Source of the DNA: CAZKFN01 sp964552035
GTDB lineage: Bacteria > Bacteroidota > Bacteroidia > Flavobacteriales_E > Vicingaceae
Direction of reading: 5' to 3'
Assembly: GCA_964552035.1 (NCBI GenBank)
Contig: CAZKFN010000048.1
Coordinates: 1 to 16,041, forward strand
Length of the DNA: 16,041 nucleotides
Position 1 is the stretch's first letter, and the number at the start of each line of letters is the position of its first letter. Below the pieces are notes generated by a model, which did not search any database, had not been told where the DNA came from, and was given only the letters and a program-made list of their open reading frames with translations. Both the position numbers and the translations under genes were made by a program. Positions 1 through 7,783 of this stretch are shown piece by piece.

Positions 1-1
1 T

Positions 2-253
2 AACTATTTTGAAGTGATGTTAGTTGAAAGTAAGATTAAATATGAAAAACAAATTGATGAAGAGGGAGATGGGAGAATTTATTTTGGCGTTGATGTGAAA
101 GATTATAAAAAGACCATGCATTTTAATCACTTAACGATTGGACATTTTAGAAAGCCTTTTATTTCTGATCCATTTTTCAGGTATTTATTAATCTCTATAT
201 CTGTCATTTTGCTTCTTTTGGCATTTATAGGAGCTTGGTTAAGTAACTCCTAG
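2..253 (+). CDS. C-terminal part of a membrane-anchored protein of unknown function (cut by window start)
   Basis: The reading frame is open from the first complete codon at position 2 to the TAG at 251-253, with no stop before the GTG/ATG codons at 14 and 17. It is therefore most likely the tail of a longer protein that begins outside the window, not a complete 79-residue protein. The visible 83 residues start with a charged soluble stretch rich in Lys, Asp and Glu. They end in one strongly hydrophobic helix of about 20 residues (ending FIGAWLSNS), so the protein looks C-terminally anchored or ends in a last membrane span. The next gene follows 27 bp downstream on the same strand, so the two could be co-transcribed. 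I do not recognise the family. The remaining uncertainty is whether translation could instead start at ATG 17. Confidence 0.6.
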   Translation, partial: NYFEVMLVESKIKYEKQIDEEGDGRIYFGVDVKDYKKTMHFNHLTIGHFRKPFISDPFFRYLLISISVILLLLAFIGAWLSNS

Positions 254-280
254 AACGACAAAATAATGTAATTTTATAGC

Positions 281-1009
281 ATGCATAAAGCTTATCTTTT
301 TTCGATTCTTTTTTTAATCTCTTCTACTCTTGTTTTTTCTCAAAAACAAATCACTACAGTTGGACTTCAATTTAAGCCTATTATCAATACTAGTTTTATG
401 GGCACTGGCCCTCAATCACAACAGCTAGGGGATATCAACTTTAAAATAACTCCTAAAAGTGGCTATAGTGCAGGTATGGTAATAAGGAAGGGGTTTAACG
501 AACAGTTTTCTCTAGAAACAGGGATAAATTTTAGTAAGCGTAAATACGGATTAAGAATACATGAAGATTCTACAGGCTTTGTTGGAAATTCGGAATTTAA
601 ATACATCATTTATGAAATTCCTATTTTAGGTCTTATCTATGTGCAATTGGGTGAGCAGTTTTTTATGAATGCAGCTTTTGGAACAGTTCTTAATTTACTG
701 CCTTCAGATTGGAGCACTCATGACGATTATTTTGTACATTATTCCCTTAGAGAATCTTGGATTAATCCTAGTTTACAGGCTAATTTGGGGTTTGAATATA
801 GAACGGAAAAGAGCGGTTACTTTTATTTTGGTTTTTCTTTTCATCGACCTTTTTCTAAGCTGACTACGGCATGGGTAGATTATACAGAAACGGTCTATCC
901 TTTTGATGAAAAAGAAGTAGCTAAGTTTGATATTTCGGGCAATTACCTCACGATTGATTTAAGGTATTTTTTTCATGAAGCTCCTCAGGAAAGGCGAGGA
1001 AGAAGATAG
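281..1009 (+). CDS. Secreted outer-membrane beta-barrel protein (PorT-like/OMP_b-brl type)
   Basis: This 242-residue protein starts with a typical Sec signal peptide: a His-Lys pair, a hydrophobic core, and a likely cleavage after VFS, leaving a mature N-terminal Gln at residue 21. The mature part alternates polar and aromatic/hydrophobic residues in beta-strand fashion. Short glycine-containing turns are visible, e.g. SAGMVIRKGFNEQFSLETGI near 63-82, NLGFEYRTEKSGYFYFGFSF near 168-187, and a final strand NYLTIDLRYFF. This pattern fits the small 8-stranded barrels annotated as 'outer membrane beta-barrel protein' or 'PorT family' in Bacteroidota. The barrel would sit in the outer membrane, but its ligand or cargo cannot be told from sequence. 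A short basic tail (ERRGRR) ends the protein. The gene lies 27 bp downstream of the preceding partial gene. Family-level assignment is fairly secure, specific function unknown. Confidence 0.75.
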   Translation: MHKAYLFSILFLISSTLVFSQKQITTVGLQFKPIINTSFMGTGPQSQQLGDINFKITPKSGYSAGMVIRKGFNEQFSLETGINFSKRKYGLRIHEDSTGFVGNSEFKYIIYEIPILGLIYVQLGEQFFMNAAFGTVLNLLPSDWSTHDDYFVHYSLRESWINPSLQANLGFEYRTEKSGYFYFGFSFHRPFSKLTTAWVDYTETVYPFDEKEVAKFDISGNYLTIDLRYFFHEAPQERRGRR

Positions 1010-1048
1010 TTGGTGGTAAACTTCTTAAAGTTTTTATTTATGTCTTAT

Positions 1049-1074
1049 TATATGGAAGCATAAATATCCATATA
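1049..1074 (+). repeat. 8-bp inverted repeat, possible weak terminator
   Basis: TATATGGA at 1049-1056 is matched by TCCATATA at 1067-1074 around a 10-nt A+T-rich loop, about 40 bp after the stop codon of the beta-barrel gene. No T-run follows (the next bases are GTTGTAAAAT), so termination is only possible, not shown. Confidence 0.3.
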
Positions 1075-1126
1075 GTTGTAAAATATTAATATTAAATTTA
1101 TACCTTAGTGGTTTAAGATATTAAAG

Positions 1127-1258
1127 ATGCCATTTAATAACACCATATATTATAATATAGATAGAAGTATATGCTTTAATTTTCATGTACCTGATAATTT
1201 ACATGAAGGTGAAATGTGTATTTGGAAAGTTCCATGTGGTGTTGGAATTAGTTATTAA
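1127..1258 (+). CDS. Small ORF, 43 codons, doubtful
   Basis: An ATG at 1127 opens 43 codons ending in TAA at 1256-1258. The predicted peptide begins MPFNNTIYYNIDRS and ends CIWKVPCGVGISY, with three cysteines (residues 16, 31, 37) and no signal peptide or membrane helix. It lies alone in an otherwise A+T-rich gap where stop codons are frequent, so an ORF of this length with a fairly balanced amino-acid content is slightly notable. It could be a real small protein, a remnant of a longer gene, or chance. I recognise no family. Confidence 0.25.
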   Translation: MPFNNTIYYNIDRSICFNFHVPDNLHEGEMCIWKVPCGVGISY

Positions 1259-1416
1259 TATAATGTTAAAAATAAATCTGAATATATTTTTTAGAATAAT
1301 ATAATTTTCAACAAGAGATTAATAATAATATCTACTTATTATTAAATGATTTTTGAAATAGAAGTCTAAACAAATTAGATGGTTATTGATATTATACAAA
1401 TAAAACTTTTTAAATC

Positions 1417-1818
1417 ATGAAAAATATACTGTTTGTTTTAGCTTTTGCTTTGCCATTAATGATGGTGGCACAAGAGGATGTTACTAGAGACCAAATTAAA
1501 AATGGTTTTGAAAACTTAGACATTAAACCTTGGCAAATGGAAGAGCAATTAGTCATAATAAGATATGAAACGACTGATGGAAATTCTATAGGCTCGTATG
1601 GCACAGTTGGTGGACATGAAAATGAGTCCTTTTTGTTACAATCTTTTATAGAAAAAAACGGTTATGCTCAATTCCATAAAAACGATTCTATAAATTTTGA
1701 TAACACTGATGACGCTATGGCAATAGAGTTTTTAACGAAATATTATACGAAGAATACTTTATTTATCTATAGGGTGTATGAAAATAATACGCTTATTATA
1801 GCGGGCACCTTAAAGTAA
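1417..1818 (+). CDS. Small secreted protein of unknown function
   Basis: This 133-residue protein begins with a clean signal peptide: MKN, then a hydrophobic core, with predicted cleavage after VA at residue 18 to leave QEDVTRDQ... at the N-terminus. No lipobox cysteine is visible, and there is no cysteine or further membrane helix in the mature part, so the product is probably periplasmic or exported. The mature 115 residues contain an acidic helix-like start and then a beta-rich part that includes IIRYETTDGNSIGSYGTVGG. Near 110-132 the segment NTLFIYRVYENNTLIIAGTL looks like a pair of strands. I do not recognise the family. The gene has a long upstream gap of its own and is closed by the hairpin at 1832-1870, so it is probably a single-gene transcript. 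Confidence 0.65.
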   Translation: MKNILFVLAFALPLMMVAQEDVTRDQIKNGFENLDIKPWQMEEQLVIIRYETTDGNSIGSYGTVGGHENESFLLQSFIEKNGYAQFHKNDSINFDNTDDAMAIEFLTKYYTKNTLFIYRVYENNTLIIAGTLK

Positions 1819-1831
1819 AAATAGCAAAGCA

Positions 1832-1870
1832 AAGTAGCTGCCTTAAACTATGTTTTTGAGGTAGCTACTT
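1832..1870. terminator. Bidirectional hairpin terminator between convergent genes
   Basis: A 16-bp stem with two G-T wobbles is formed by the arm at 1832-1847 (core AAGTAGCTGCCT) and the arm at 1855-1870 (core AGGTAGCTACTT) around a 7-nt loop. It sits in the 64 bp between the stop codons of a plus-strand gene (1818) and of fadE on the minus strand (1883). On the plus strand it is followed by GTTTTCCTTCCC, and on the minus strand by a T-containing run (TGCTTTGCTATTTTTAC). Position and stem quality support a shared terminator. Confidence 0.75.
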
Positions 1871-1882
1871 GTTTTCCTTCCC

Positions 1883-3661
1883 TTAAAAACAATACCTGTT
1901 TTCTTCAATCATTTTTTGAGCTATTACCTGTCTTAAAGTTTTGGAATTTAAAGGTTCATGTTTAGAAAAACGCTTAATTCCCATTAACATGGCTCTTTGT
2001 TCATCTCCCTCCGCAAAAGCATTAATAGCATCTTTACCCCACTTGTGAATTCTATCAGCAGCATCGTAGAGGTACACCCTCATCATAGCTTCCTGAAGTT
2101 GATAATCTTTATTCAAGGATTTTAATTTTTCTAACCTTAGCACTAACGACTCAGAAACATAAGCCTCCATAGCAATGTCGGCAATGTTCATTAAAATCTC
2201 TTGTTCTTTAGCTAGAGTAGTAGTGAGTTCTTTAGCAGCTGCTCCAGCAATTAATAAAACAGCTTTCTTAAAGTTTTCTACCACGTTCTTTTCGGCAGCG
2301 TATTCTCCAGAATCATCAAAATCAAAAGAAGGAATTTCCATAAGCTCCTCAGCAACTTTTTGTGCTGGCTCCAATAAATCTAATTCTCCTTTTAAAGCTC
2401 TTTTGAGGATAATATCTACCGTAAGCATTCTATTAATTTCATTAGTTCCTTCAAAAATTCTATTAATTCTAGCATCTCTATACGCTCTTTCTATACTTGA
2501 TTCTGCAGAATAACCCATTCCTCCAAAAATTTGGACACCTTCATCTACCACATAATCTAAAGTTTCAGAACCATGAACCTTAAGAATAGCACATTCAGCA
2601 GCATATTCCCTTAAACCAGCTAAGGTAGCAGCTTGCTCATCCATTCCGTCGGCAATGTGCGCTTGAATGGTATCTTCAATATTCTGACTTAAACGATAAA
2701 TAGCAGATTCTGAAGCATAAGATTTTATGGCTTGTTCGGCTAATTTATAGCGAATAGCTCCATATTTAGAAATGACTCTACCAAATTGTTCTCTTTCGTT
2801 AGCGTAATTTACAGCATGATTAATAGCAGCTTTCGCTCCACCTAAAGCAGCAGCAGCTAGCTTTACTCTTCCAATATTTAAAATGTTCAATGCAATTTTA
2901 AAACCCTCTCCTCTTTTTCCTAGAAGATTTTCTTTGGGGATTTTCACATCATTAAAAAATATTTGTCGAGTTGAAGAACCTTTAATCCCCATTTTTTTTT
3001 CTTCTGGATTCATCGTTATTCCCTCAAAATCTTTTTCCAATATAAAAGCACTAAGATTTTCATCGTCCTCAATCTTGGCAAAAACAGTTAAAATATCTGC
3101 AAATCCCCCATTGGTAATCCACATCTTTTGACCGTTTAGAATATAATGTGAGCCATCTTTAGAAGGTATGGCTTTACTTTTTCCTGAGTTAGCATCAGAG
3201 CCTGACCCTGGTTCAGTTAGACAGTAGCAACCTTTCCATTCACCAGTTGCTAATTTAGGAAGGTATTTTTCCTTTTGTTCTCCATTGCCATAATAGAGAA
3301 TGGGTAAAGTTCCAATACCTGTATGAGCGGAAAGTGCTACAGCAAAAGAATGTCCTGCGCCTGTAACTTCAGCTGTAAGCATAGAAGTAACAAAGTTTTT
3401 TCCAAATCCTCCATATTTTTCTGGAATAGAAATACCGCATAAGCCTAATTCTCCAGCTTTGGTAATTAATTCCGCCATTAAGCCTTCTTGCATTGCATCA
3501 ATTTCATCTAACCTAGGCAATACTTCTTGGTCGAGGAAATCTTGGCTACTTTGTGCAATCATTCTTTGTTCTTCATCATACTCTTCAGGGATGAAGATGT
3601 CTTTGGCTTGAGTTTCTTTAATCAAGAATTCCCCACCTTTTATAATTTTCGTTTTACTCAT
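1883..3661 (-). CDS. fadE: Acyl-CoA dehydrogenase FadE (beta-oxidation step 1)
   Basis: This FAD-dependent enzyme introduces the trans-2 double bond into acyl-CoA, passing electrons to ETF. The 592-residue protein has the full acyl-CoA dehydrogenase core (about residues 25-415). The first family signature is CLTEPGSGSD at 147-156 and the substrate/FAD loop WITNGG is at 181-186. The second signature runs from QIFGGMGYSAESSIERAYRD to IFEGTNEINR, and E404 occupies the position of the catalytic base in the MCAD-type 'YEGT' motif. A helical C-terminal extension of about 175 residues follows, as in long/very-long-chain enzymes and in B. subtilis FadE (about 594 residues), so long-chain substrates are likely. 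It is the last gene of the marR-fadN-fadA-fadE operon, 31 bp after fadA, and ends at the hairpin 1832-1870. No truncation or missing motif is visible. Confidence 0.93.
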   Translation of the reverse strand: MSKTKIIKGGEFLIKETQAKDIFIPEEYDEEQRMIAQSSQDFLDQEVLPRLDEIDAMQEGLMAELITKAGELGLCGISIPEKYGGFGKNFVTSMLTAEVTGAGHSFAVALSAHTGIGTLPILYYGNGEQKEKYLPKLATGEWKGCYCLTEPGSGSDANSGKSKAIPSKDGSHYILNGQKMWITNGGFADILTVFAKIEDDENLSAFILEKDFEGITMNPEEKKMGIKGSSTRQIFFNDVKIPKENLLGKRGEGFKIALNILNIGRVKLAAAALGGAKAAINHAVNYANEREQFGRVISKYGAIRYKLAEQAIKSYASESAIYRLSQNIEDTIQAHIADGMDEQAATLAGLREYAAECAILKVHGSETLDYVVDEGVQIFGGMGYSAESSIERAYRDARINRIFEGTNEINRMLTVDIILKRALKGELDLLEPAQKVAEELMEIPSFDFDDSGEYAAEKNVVENFKKAVLLIAGAAAKELTTTLAKEQEILMNIADIAMEAYVSESLVLRLEKLKSLNKDYQLQEAMMRVYLYDAADRIHKWGKDAINAFAEGDEQRAMLMGIKRFSKHEPLNSKTLRQVIAQKMIEENRYCF

Positions 3662-3692
3662 GGCATTTATTTTTGAATGGTTATTTTATCTT

Positions 3693-4868
3693 TTATAGCA
3701 TTTCATATATACCAGCTGCCCCTTGTCCTGTACCCACACACATGGTTACTAAACCATATTTTTTATTTCTTCTTTTGAGTTCATTAAAGAGTTGAACCGA
3801 AAGTTTTGCCCCCGTACAACCCAAAGGATGTCCTAGTGAAATTGCTCCACCATTGACATTGACTATTTCTGGGTTCATTCCCAGCTCTTTTATAACGGCG
3901 ATAGACTGTGAAGCAAAAGCTTCATTTAGCTCTATTAAATCCATATCATTAAGTGTTAATCCAGCTTGTTTTAAAGCTTTTGGAACTGCTTTTACTGGTC
4001 CTATTCCCATTACAGCAGGTTCTACGCCAGCTGTAGCATAGCTAATTAAACGTGCAATAGGTTTTAGGTTGTGTTTTTTAACAGCATCTTCAGAGGCTAC
4101 CATTACAAAAGCAGCACCATCTGAAGTTTGAGAAGAGTTTCCCGCTGTAACGCTTCCATTTGCAGCAAATACGGGTCTTAATTTAGCCAAAGCTTCCATA
4201 GTGGTATCTGCCCTTGGACCTTCATCATGGTCAAAGGTATAGTTGCGCTTTTTCTTTTTTCCTTCTTCATCCAAATAAATATGCTCTACCTCAACAGGGA
4301 CAATTTGATCTTTAAATATTCCCTCCTTATTAGCTTTTAAAGCTTTCATATGGGAATTGTAGGAAAACTCATCTTGTTCCTCTCTGCTAATTTTATATCT
4401 GTTGGCAACTTCTTCAGCTGTTAAGCCCATTCCCCAATAGTAAGTAGGATGAGTTTTAGCAATTTTTGGGTTGGGAATAATCCTCCAACCCCCCATAGGA
4501 ACAAGGGACATGCTTTCTGCACCGCCAGCTATTACAATGTCGTTCATACCGTTTTTAATCTTGGATGCCGCAATAGCAATAGTTTCAATTCCCGAAGAGC
4601 AGTAACGATTAACGGTCATCCCTGAAATATTTAAATTTTCCAATCCTATCAAAGAAATTAATCTTCCCATGTTTAACCCTTGTTCTGCTTCAGGGGAGGC
4701 ATTGCCGACAATTACATCAGAAATTTCATCCGTAGAAATTTCAGGAACGGCTTTCATTAAATGTTTAATTGTAGCAGCTGCTAGGTCGTCTGGACGGGTA
4801 AACCTCAAAGAGCCTCTAGTGGCTTTTCCTACAGCTGTTCTATATCCTGCTACTATATATGCTTCCAT
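3693..4868 (-). CDS. fadA: Acetyl-CoA C-acyltransferase (3-ketoacyl-CoA thiolase) FadA
   Basis: This thiolase cleaves 3-ketoacyl-CoA with CoA to release acetyl-CoA, the last step of each beta-oxidation cycle. The 391-residue length is the family standard. The N-terminal domain carries the nucleophilic Cys90 in NRYCSSG. The C-terminal domain carries the NEAF motif (315-318), the catalytic His347 in GGAISLGHPLG and the second catalytic Cys377 in MCVGTGQGAAG. An insertion rich in Lys (GKKKKRNY, about 203-210) sits in the loop region and seems unremarkable. The gene begins 16 bp after fadN and is followed 31 bp later by fadE, so it is the middle enzyme gene of the operon. It is the partner of the FadN hydratase/dehydrogenase and would form the trifunctional complex equivalent. 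Degradative specificity is inferred from context, since biosynthetic thiolases share all motifs. Confidence 0.93.
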   Translation of the reverse strand: MEAYIVAGYRTAVGKATRGSLRFTRPDDLAAATIKHLMKAVPEISTDEISDVIVGNASPEAEQGLNMGRLISLIGLENLNISGMTVNRYCSSGIETIAIAASKIKNGMNDIVIAGGAESMSLVPMGGWRIIPNPKIAKTHPTYYWGMGLTAEEVANRYKISREEQDEFSYNSHMKALKANKEGIFKDQIVPVEVEHIYLDEEGKKKKRNYTFDHDEGPRADTTMEALAKLRPVFAANGSVTAGNSSQTSDGAAFVMVASEDAVKKHNLKPIARLISYATAGVEPAVMGIGPVKAVPKALKQAGLTLNDMDLIELNEAFASQSIAVIKELGMNPEIVNVNGGAISLGHPLGCTGAKLSVQLFNELKRRNKKYGLVTMCVGTGQGAAGIYEML

Positions 4869-4884
4869 ATCTTTGTTTTTTTTA

Positions 4885-7293
4885 TTAATTTCTAAGTACC
4901 TTTCCTTTAGTAATCATACTTTGTAAACGCTCTAGCGTTTTCCTAGTGGAACAAAGCTCCACAAAGGCCTTTCTTTCTAATTCCAATAAATATCGTTCTG
5001 AGACTTGAGAAACTTCCGATAAATCTCCTCCAGCTAAAACATAACCCATTTTTTCAGAAATTAATTGGTCATGTTCTGAAATATAGTTCCCCGATTTCAT
5101 AGAATTAGCTCCTATATAAACCAGACCTAAAATTTCATTACCCAAAACGGTGATGTCTTTTCTTTCTATAGGTTTGGTGTATCCCTTGTTAGCCATTTGT
5201 AAGGCAGCTTCTTTAGCTCTGTTTAATTGAAACTCTCTACTAACGATTACTTCATCTTTTTTAGCATCTAAATACCCCAGTTCAAAAGCTTCATAAGCTG
5301 AGGTGCTTACTTTTGCTTGAGCAATACTCATTAATCTATGTCTAAAAGCATTAGTTTGTATATCTCCCTCTTTTAATTCGTCGGAAAGTCTTAATGCAAA
5401 CTCTTTAGTTCCACCGCCTCCAGGGATAACTCCAACACCAAATTCTACTAATCCCATATAGGTTTCTGCATGAGCCACCACTTTGTCGGCATGCATCGAT
5501 AATTCACAAGCACCTCCAAGCGCCATTTGATGAGTAGCTACCACTACCGGGATTGAAGAATAACGAATTCGCATCATGGTATTTTGGAATTGTTGTATAG
5601 CAAAGGAAAGTTCATCATAATCTTGTTCAACAGCCATCATAAATATCATTCCAATATTAGCACCAGCAGAAAAATTTTGACCTTTATTATAAATAACTAA
5701 ACCTTTGTATTTTGTTTCTGCTAAATCTATAGCTTTATGAATGGCAGCAATTACGTCTCCATCCATAGCATTCATTTTGGTGTGAAATTCTAGGTTGAGG
5801 ATTCCATCACCTAAGTCAATGATGCTAGAACCTTTGTTATTCCAAATCGTATGGTCTGTTCTTAGGTTATCCAGTACTACTAAGTCTTCACTTCCAGGGA
5901 TTAATTGGTAGGATTTACTTTTAATATCATAGTACTTCTTTTGCCCATTTTCTAAGATATAAAAATGTTCAAAGCCAGCTTCTAACATTTCTGTAATCCA
6001 TGGAGCTACGGTAATGTTTTCCTTTTTCATAAGGTTTAAAGTGCTTTTTAAACCAAAGGCATCCCAGCTTTCAAATGGGCCTAACTGCCAGCCAAAACCA
6101 GCACGTAAACCATCGTCAATTTGATAAAGCTCCTCGGCAATCTCAGGAATTCTATTGGAAACATAAGCGAAAAGCGGCAAATAAGTTTTACGATAAAAAT
6201 CCCCCACCTTACCTTCTGCTTCAAACAGGAATTTAGTTCTTTCTTTGAGGTTGTCAATTTTTCTAGCAGTTCCAATGGCGTCAAAGCGAACTTTCTTTTG
6301 CTCTTTATACTCCATTGCTTTAAAGTCCAGAGATAGGATGGTGCTTTTCCCTTCTTTGTTTTTTATTTTTTTATAAAAACCTTGTCCATTTTTAGCACCC
6401 AGCCATTTGTTGTCCAACATTTTTTGAATAAAGTCTGGAATTTTAAAGTTGTCTATGGCTTCATCGTTAGGACAGTTTTCAATCACTCCATTAGCCACAT
6501 GAACCAAGGTGTCTAAACCAACCACATCTGCCGTTCTAAAGGTGGCCGATTTTGGCCTTCCTAAAATGCTTCCTGTTAAGCTATCAACTTCTTCGATGCT
6601 TAAATCCATTTTATTAAATAGGTGGAAAAGAGAAAGAATAGAATATACGCCAATACGGTTGGCAATGAATGCAGGAGTATCCTTACAATTCACAGTTTTT
6701 TTACCTAAAAATCGCCTTCCATAATCCATTAAGAACTCAATAAGTTGAGGGTCTGTTTGAGTGGAAGGAATAATTTCTAAAAGTTCTAAATAACGTGGTG
6801 GATTAAAAAAGTGTGTTCCTAGGAAATTCTTTTTAAAATCATCTGAGCGTCCTTCTATCATGGACTCTATGGGGATTCCAGAGGTGTTAGAAGAAATAAT
6901 AGTCCCAGCTGTTCGGTATTGGTCAACCTTTTCAAAAATCTGTTTTTTAATATCTAAGCGCTCTACAACAACTTCTATAATCCAATCTGCATCTTTTATT
7001 TTAGGAAAATCATCGTCGAAGTTGCCGGTGCTGATTCTATGTACAAATTTTGATAGATAAAGAGGAGAGGGTTTAGTTTTAATAGCCCTGTTTAAAGCTT
7101 CGTTTACTATTCTGTTCTTTACCAGCTTATCCTTTAAGGTCAGTTGTTTTGCTTTTTCCTTTTCGTTTAATTCCTCGGGTGAGATGTCTAATAAAAGGAC
7201 TTCGACCCCAACATTTGCAAAATGACAAGCAATTTGGGAGCCCATTACACCGGAGCCTAATACGGCAACTTTATTAATATTTCTTTTTTTCAT
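4885..7293 (-). CDS. fadN: FadN: 3-hydroxyacyl-CoA dehydrogenase / enoyl-CoA hydratase fusion
   Basis: This 802-residue bifunctional enzyme carries out beta-oxidation steps 2 and 3 (hydration of 2-enoyl-CoA, then NAD-dependent oxidation of 3-hydroxyacyl-CoA). The N-terminal dehydrogenase half has the Rossmann loop GSGVMG at 13-18 and the catalytic His161/Glu173 pair in THFFNPPRYLELLEII, 12 residues apart as in the family. The NAD/C-terminal helical domain runs to about 440. The C-terminal crotonase half (about 485-680) shows the oxyanion-hole segment NFSAGANIG (540-548), and the two catalytic glutamates E597 (GGACEL) and E617 (GLVEFG), exactly 20 apart as in crotonase. The domain order is the reverse of E. 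coli FadB and matches B. subtilis FadN. Its ATG overlaps the stop of the upstream MarR gene (ATGA, 7290-7293), so translation is probably coupled; fadA follows after 16 bp. Confidence 0.93.
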   Translation of the reverse strand: MKKRNINKVAVLGSGVMGSQIACHFANVGVEVLLLDISPEELNEKEKAKQLTLKDKLVKNRIVNEALNRAIKTKPSPLYLSKFVHRISTGNFDDDFPKIKDADWIIEVVVERLDIKKQIFEKVDQYRTAGTIISSNTSGIPIESMIEGRSDDFKKNFLGTHFFNPPRYLELLEIIPSTQTDPQLIEFLMDYGRRFLGKKTVNCKDTPAFIANRIGVYSILSLFHLFNKMDLSIEEVDSLTGSILGRPKSATFRTADVVGLDTLVHVANGVIENCPNDEAIDNFKIPDFIQKMLDNKWLGAKNGQGFYKKIKNKEGKSTILSLDFKAMEYKEQKKVRFDAIGTARKIDNLKERTKFLFEAEGKVGDFYRKTYLPLFAYVSNRIPEIAEELYQIDDGLRAGFGWQLGPFESWDAFGLKSTLNLMKKENITVAPWITEMLEAGFEHFYILENGQKKYYDIKSKSYQLIPGSEDLVVLDNLRTDHTIWNNKGSSIIDLGDGILNLEFHTKMNAMDGDVIAAIHKAIDLAETKYKGLVIYNKGQNFSAGANIGMIFMMAVEQDYDELSFAIQQFQNTMMRIRYSSIPVVVATHQMALGGACELSMHADKVVAHAETYMGLVEFGVGVIPGGGGTKEFALRLSDELKEGDIQTNAFRHRLMSIAQAKVSTSAYEAFELGYLDAKKDEVIVSREFQLNRAKEAALQMANKGYTKPIERKDITVLGNEILGLVYIGANSMKSGNYISEHDQLISEKMGYVLAGGDLSEVSQVSERYLLELERKAFVELCSTRKTLERLQSMITKGKVLRN

Positions 7294-7739
7294 TTGCTTA
7301 CACTTTTAATTGATTTATAACTTTCTGTGAGGTCAGAAATTTGTTTCATTACCTCAAAAAAGCAATCTAGATTTTTGACATTTATATTTTCGGTCAAAAA
7401 ATTATTGAATTCAATTACCACTTTTCGAGCTAGAATCCTTTTCTCTTTACCTTTCTCCGTTAAAAATACTTTAACAGACCGCTTATCTTCTTCATCTTTT
7501 CTTCTATAGATGAGCTGGTCTTCTTCCATTTTTTTTAAAACACGGCTAAGGCTGGTGTTTTTCAAACCCATGGCTGTTGCAATTTTTGTTGCAGGACTTC
7601 CTTCTTTTATGTCAATGTTGAGCAAAACTAAACCCGTTGCTTGGGTTAATTTGTACTTTTGAGCTAATTGATTGTATAAGTTTGCAATGCTTAGCCAAGA
7701 TGATTTAATATGATAATCAATGGTTTCCTGTGGTTTCAT
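7290..7739 (-). CDS. MarR-family transcriptional regulator, first gene of the fad operon
   Basis: This is a winged-helix DNA-binding protein of 149 residues from the ATG at 7739-7737, a normal MarR length. The frame remains open to a TTG at 7784, but that would add 15 unconserved residues, leave no room for the -7 element at 7764-7771, and overlap the palindrome; I prefer the ATG. The wing-helix core is at about 45-97: GSPATKIATAMGL is the helix-turn-helix entry, NTSLSRVLKKMEEDQLI the recognition helix, and RRKDEEDKRSVKVFLTEKG the wing with its usual D-x-R-S and LTEKG motifs. Flanking helices would form the dimer. Its stop overlaps the fadN start by four bases, so it is co-translated with the enzymes. 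By inference it is an acyl-CoA-responsive repressor of its own operon, but the ligand is not visible in sequence. Confidence 0.88.
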   Translation of the reverse strand: MKPQETIDYHIKSSWLSIANLYNQLAQKYKLTQATGLVLLNIDIKEGSPATKIATAMGLKNTSLSRVLKKMEEDQLIYRRKDEEDKRSVKVFLTEKGKEKRILARKVVIEFNNFLTENINVKNLDCFFEVMKQISDLTESYKSIKSVSK

Positions 7740-7763
7740 CTGCAGTTTTATCTCTTTCTTTAT

Positions 7764-7771
7764 CAAAGATA
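7764..7771 (-). promoter_or_regulatory. Candidate -7 element of the marR-fadN-fadA-fadE promoter
   Basis: Reading the minus strand, TATCTTTG matches the Bacteroidota -7 consensus TAnnTTTG exactly, about 25 bp before the MarR ATG, so a short leader of roughly 15-20 nt would result. No clear TTG/TTTG -33 element stands at the usual distance; that space is instead filled by the palindrome at 7784-7803. Confidence 0.5.
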
Positions 7772-7783
7772 GTAAATAATACA

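Larger units (their letters stand above)
1010..1416. other. A+T-rich intergenic gap, 407 bp
   Basis: This stretch between two plus-strand secreted-protein genes is very A+T-rich. It contains an 8-bp inverted repeat (1049-1074), a 43-codon ORF of doubtful reality (1127-1258) and a perfect A/T-only 14-bp palindrome at 1146-1159 that is probably a composition effect. The last 150 bp must contain the start signals for the gene at 1417, but I could not find a convincing TAnnTTTG element. There is no tRNA-like or rRNA-like sequence. Confidence 0.6.

Noticed and set aside
669..863. Alternative 64-codon plus-strand frame inside the beta-barrel gene
   Set aside because: It overlaps in another frame with a gene that has a clear signal peptide and barrel pattern; the hydrophobic look follows from frame-shifted A+T-rich codons.
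1146..1159. Perfect 14-bp palindrome TATATTATAATATA
   Set aside because: It consists only of A and T in a very A+T-rich gap and lies inside the doubtful small ORF; chance is the better explanation.
2175..2513. Open frame of 112 codons on the plus strand inside fadE
   Set aside because: It is antisense to a fully conserved enzyme gene, is rich in Ser/Ile/Ala from complementary codons, and has no recognisable features. Similar antisense frames in fadA, fadN and the synthetase gene were dismissed for the same reason.
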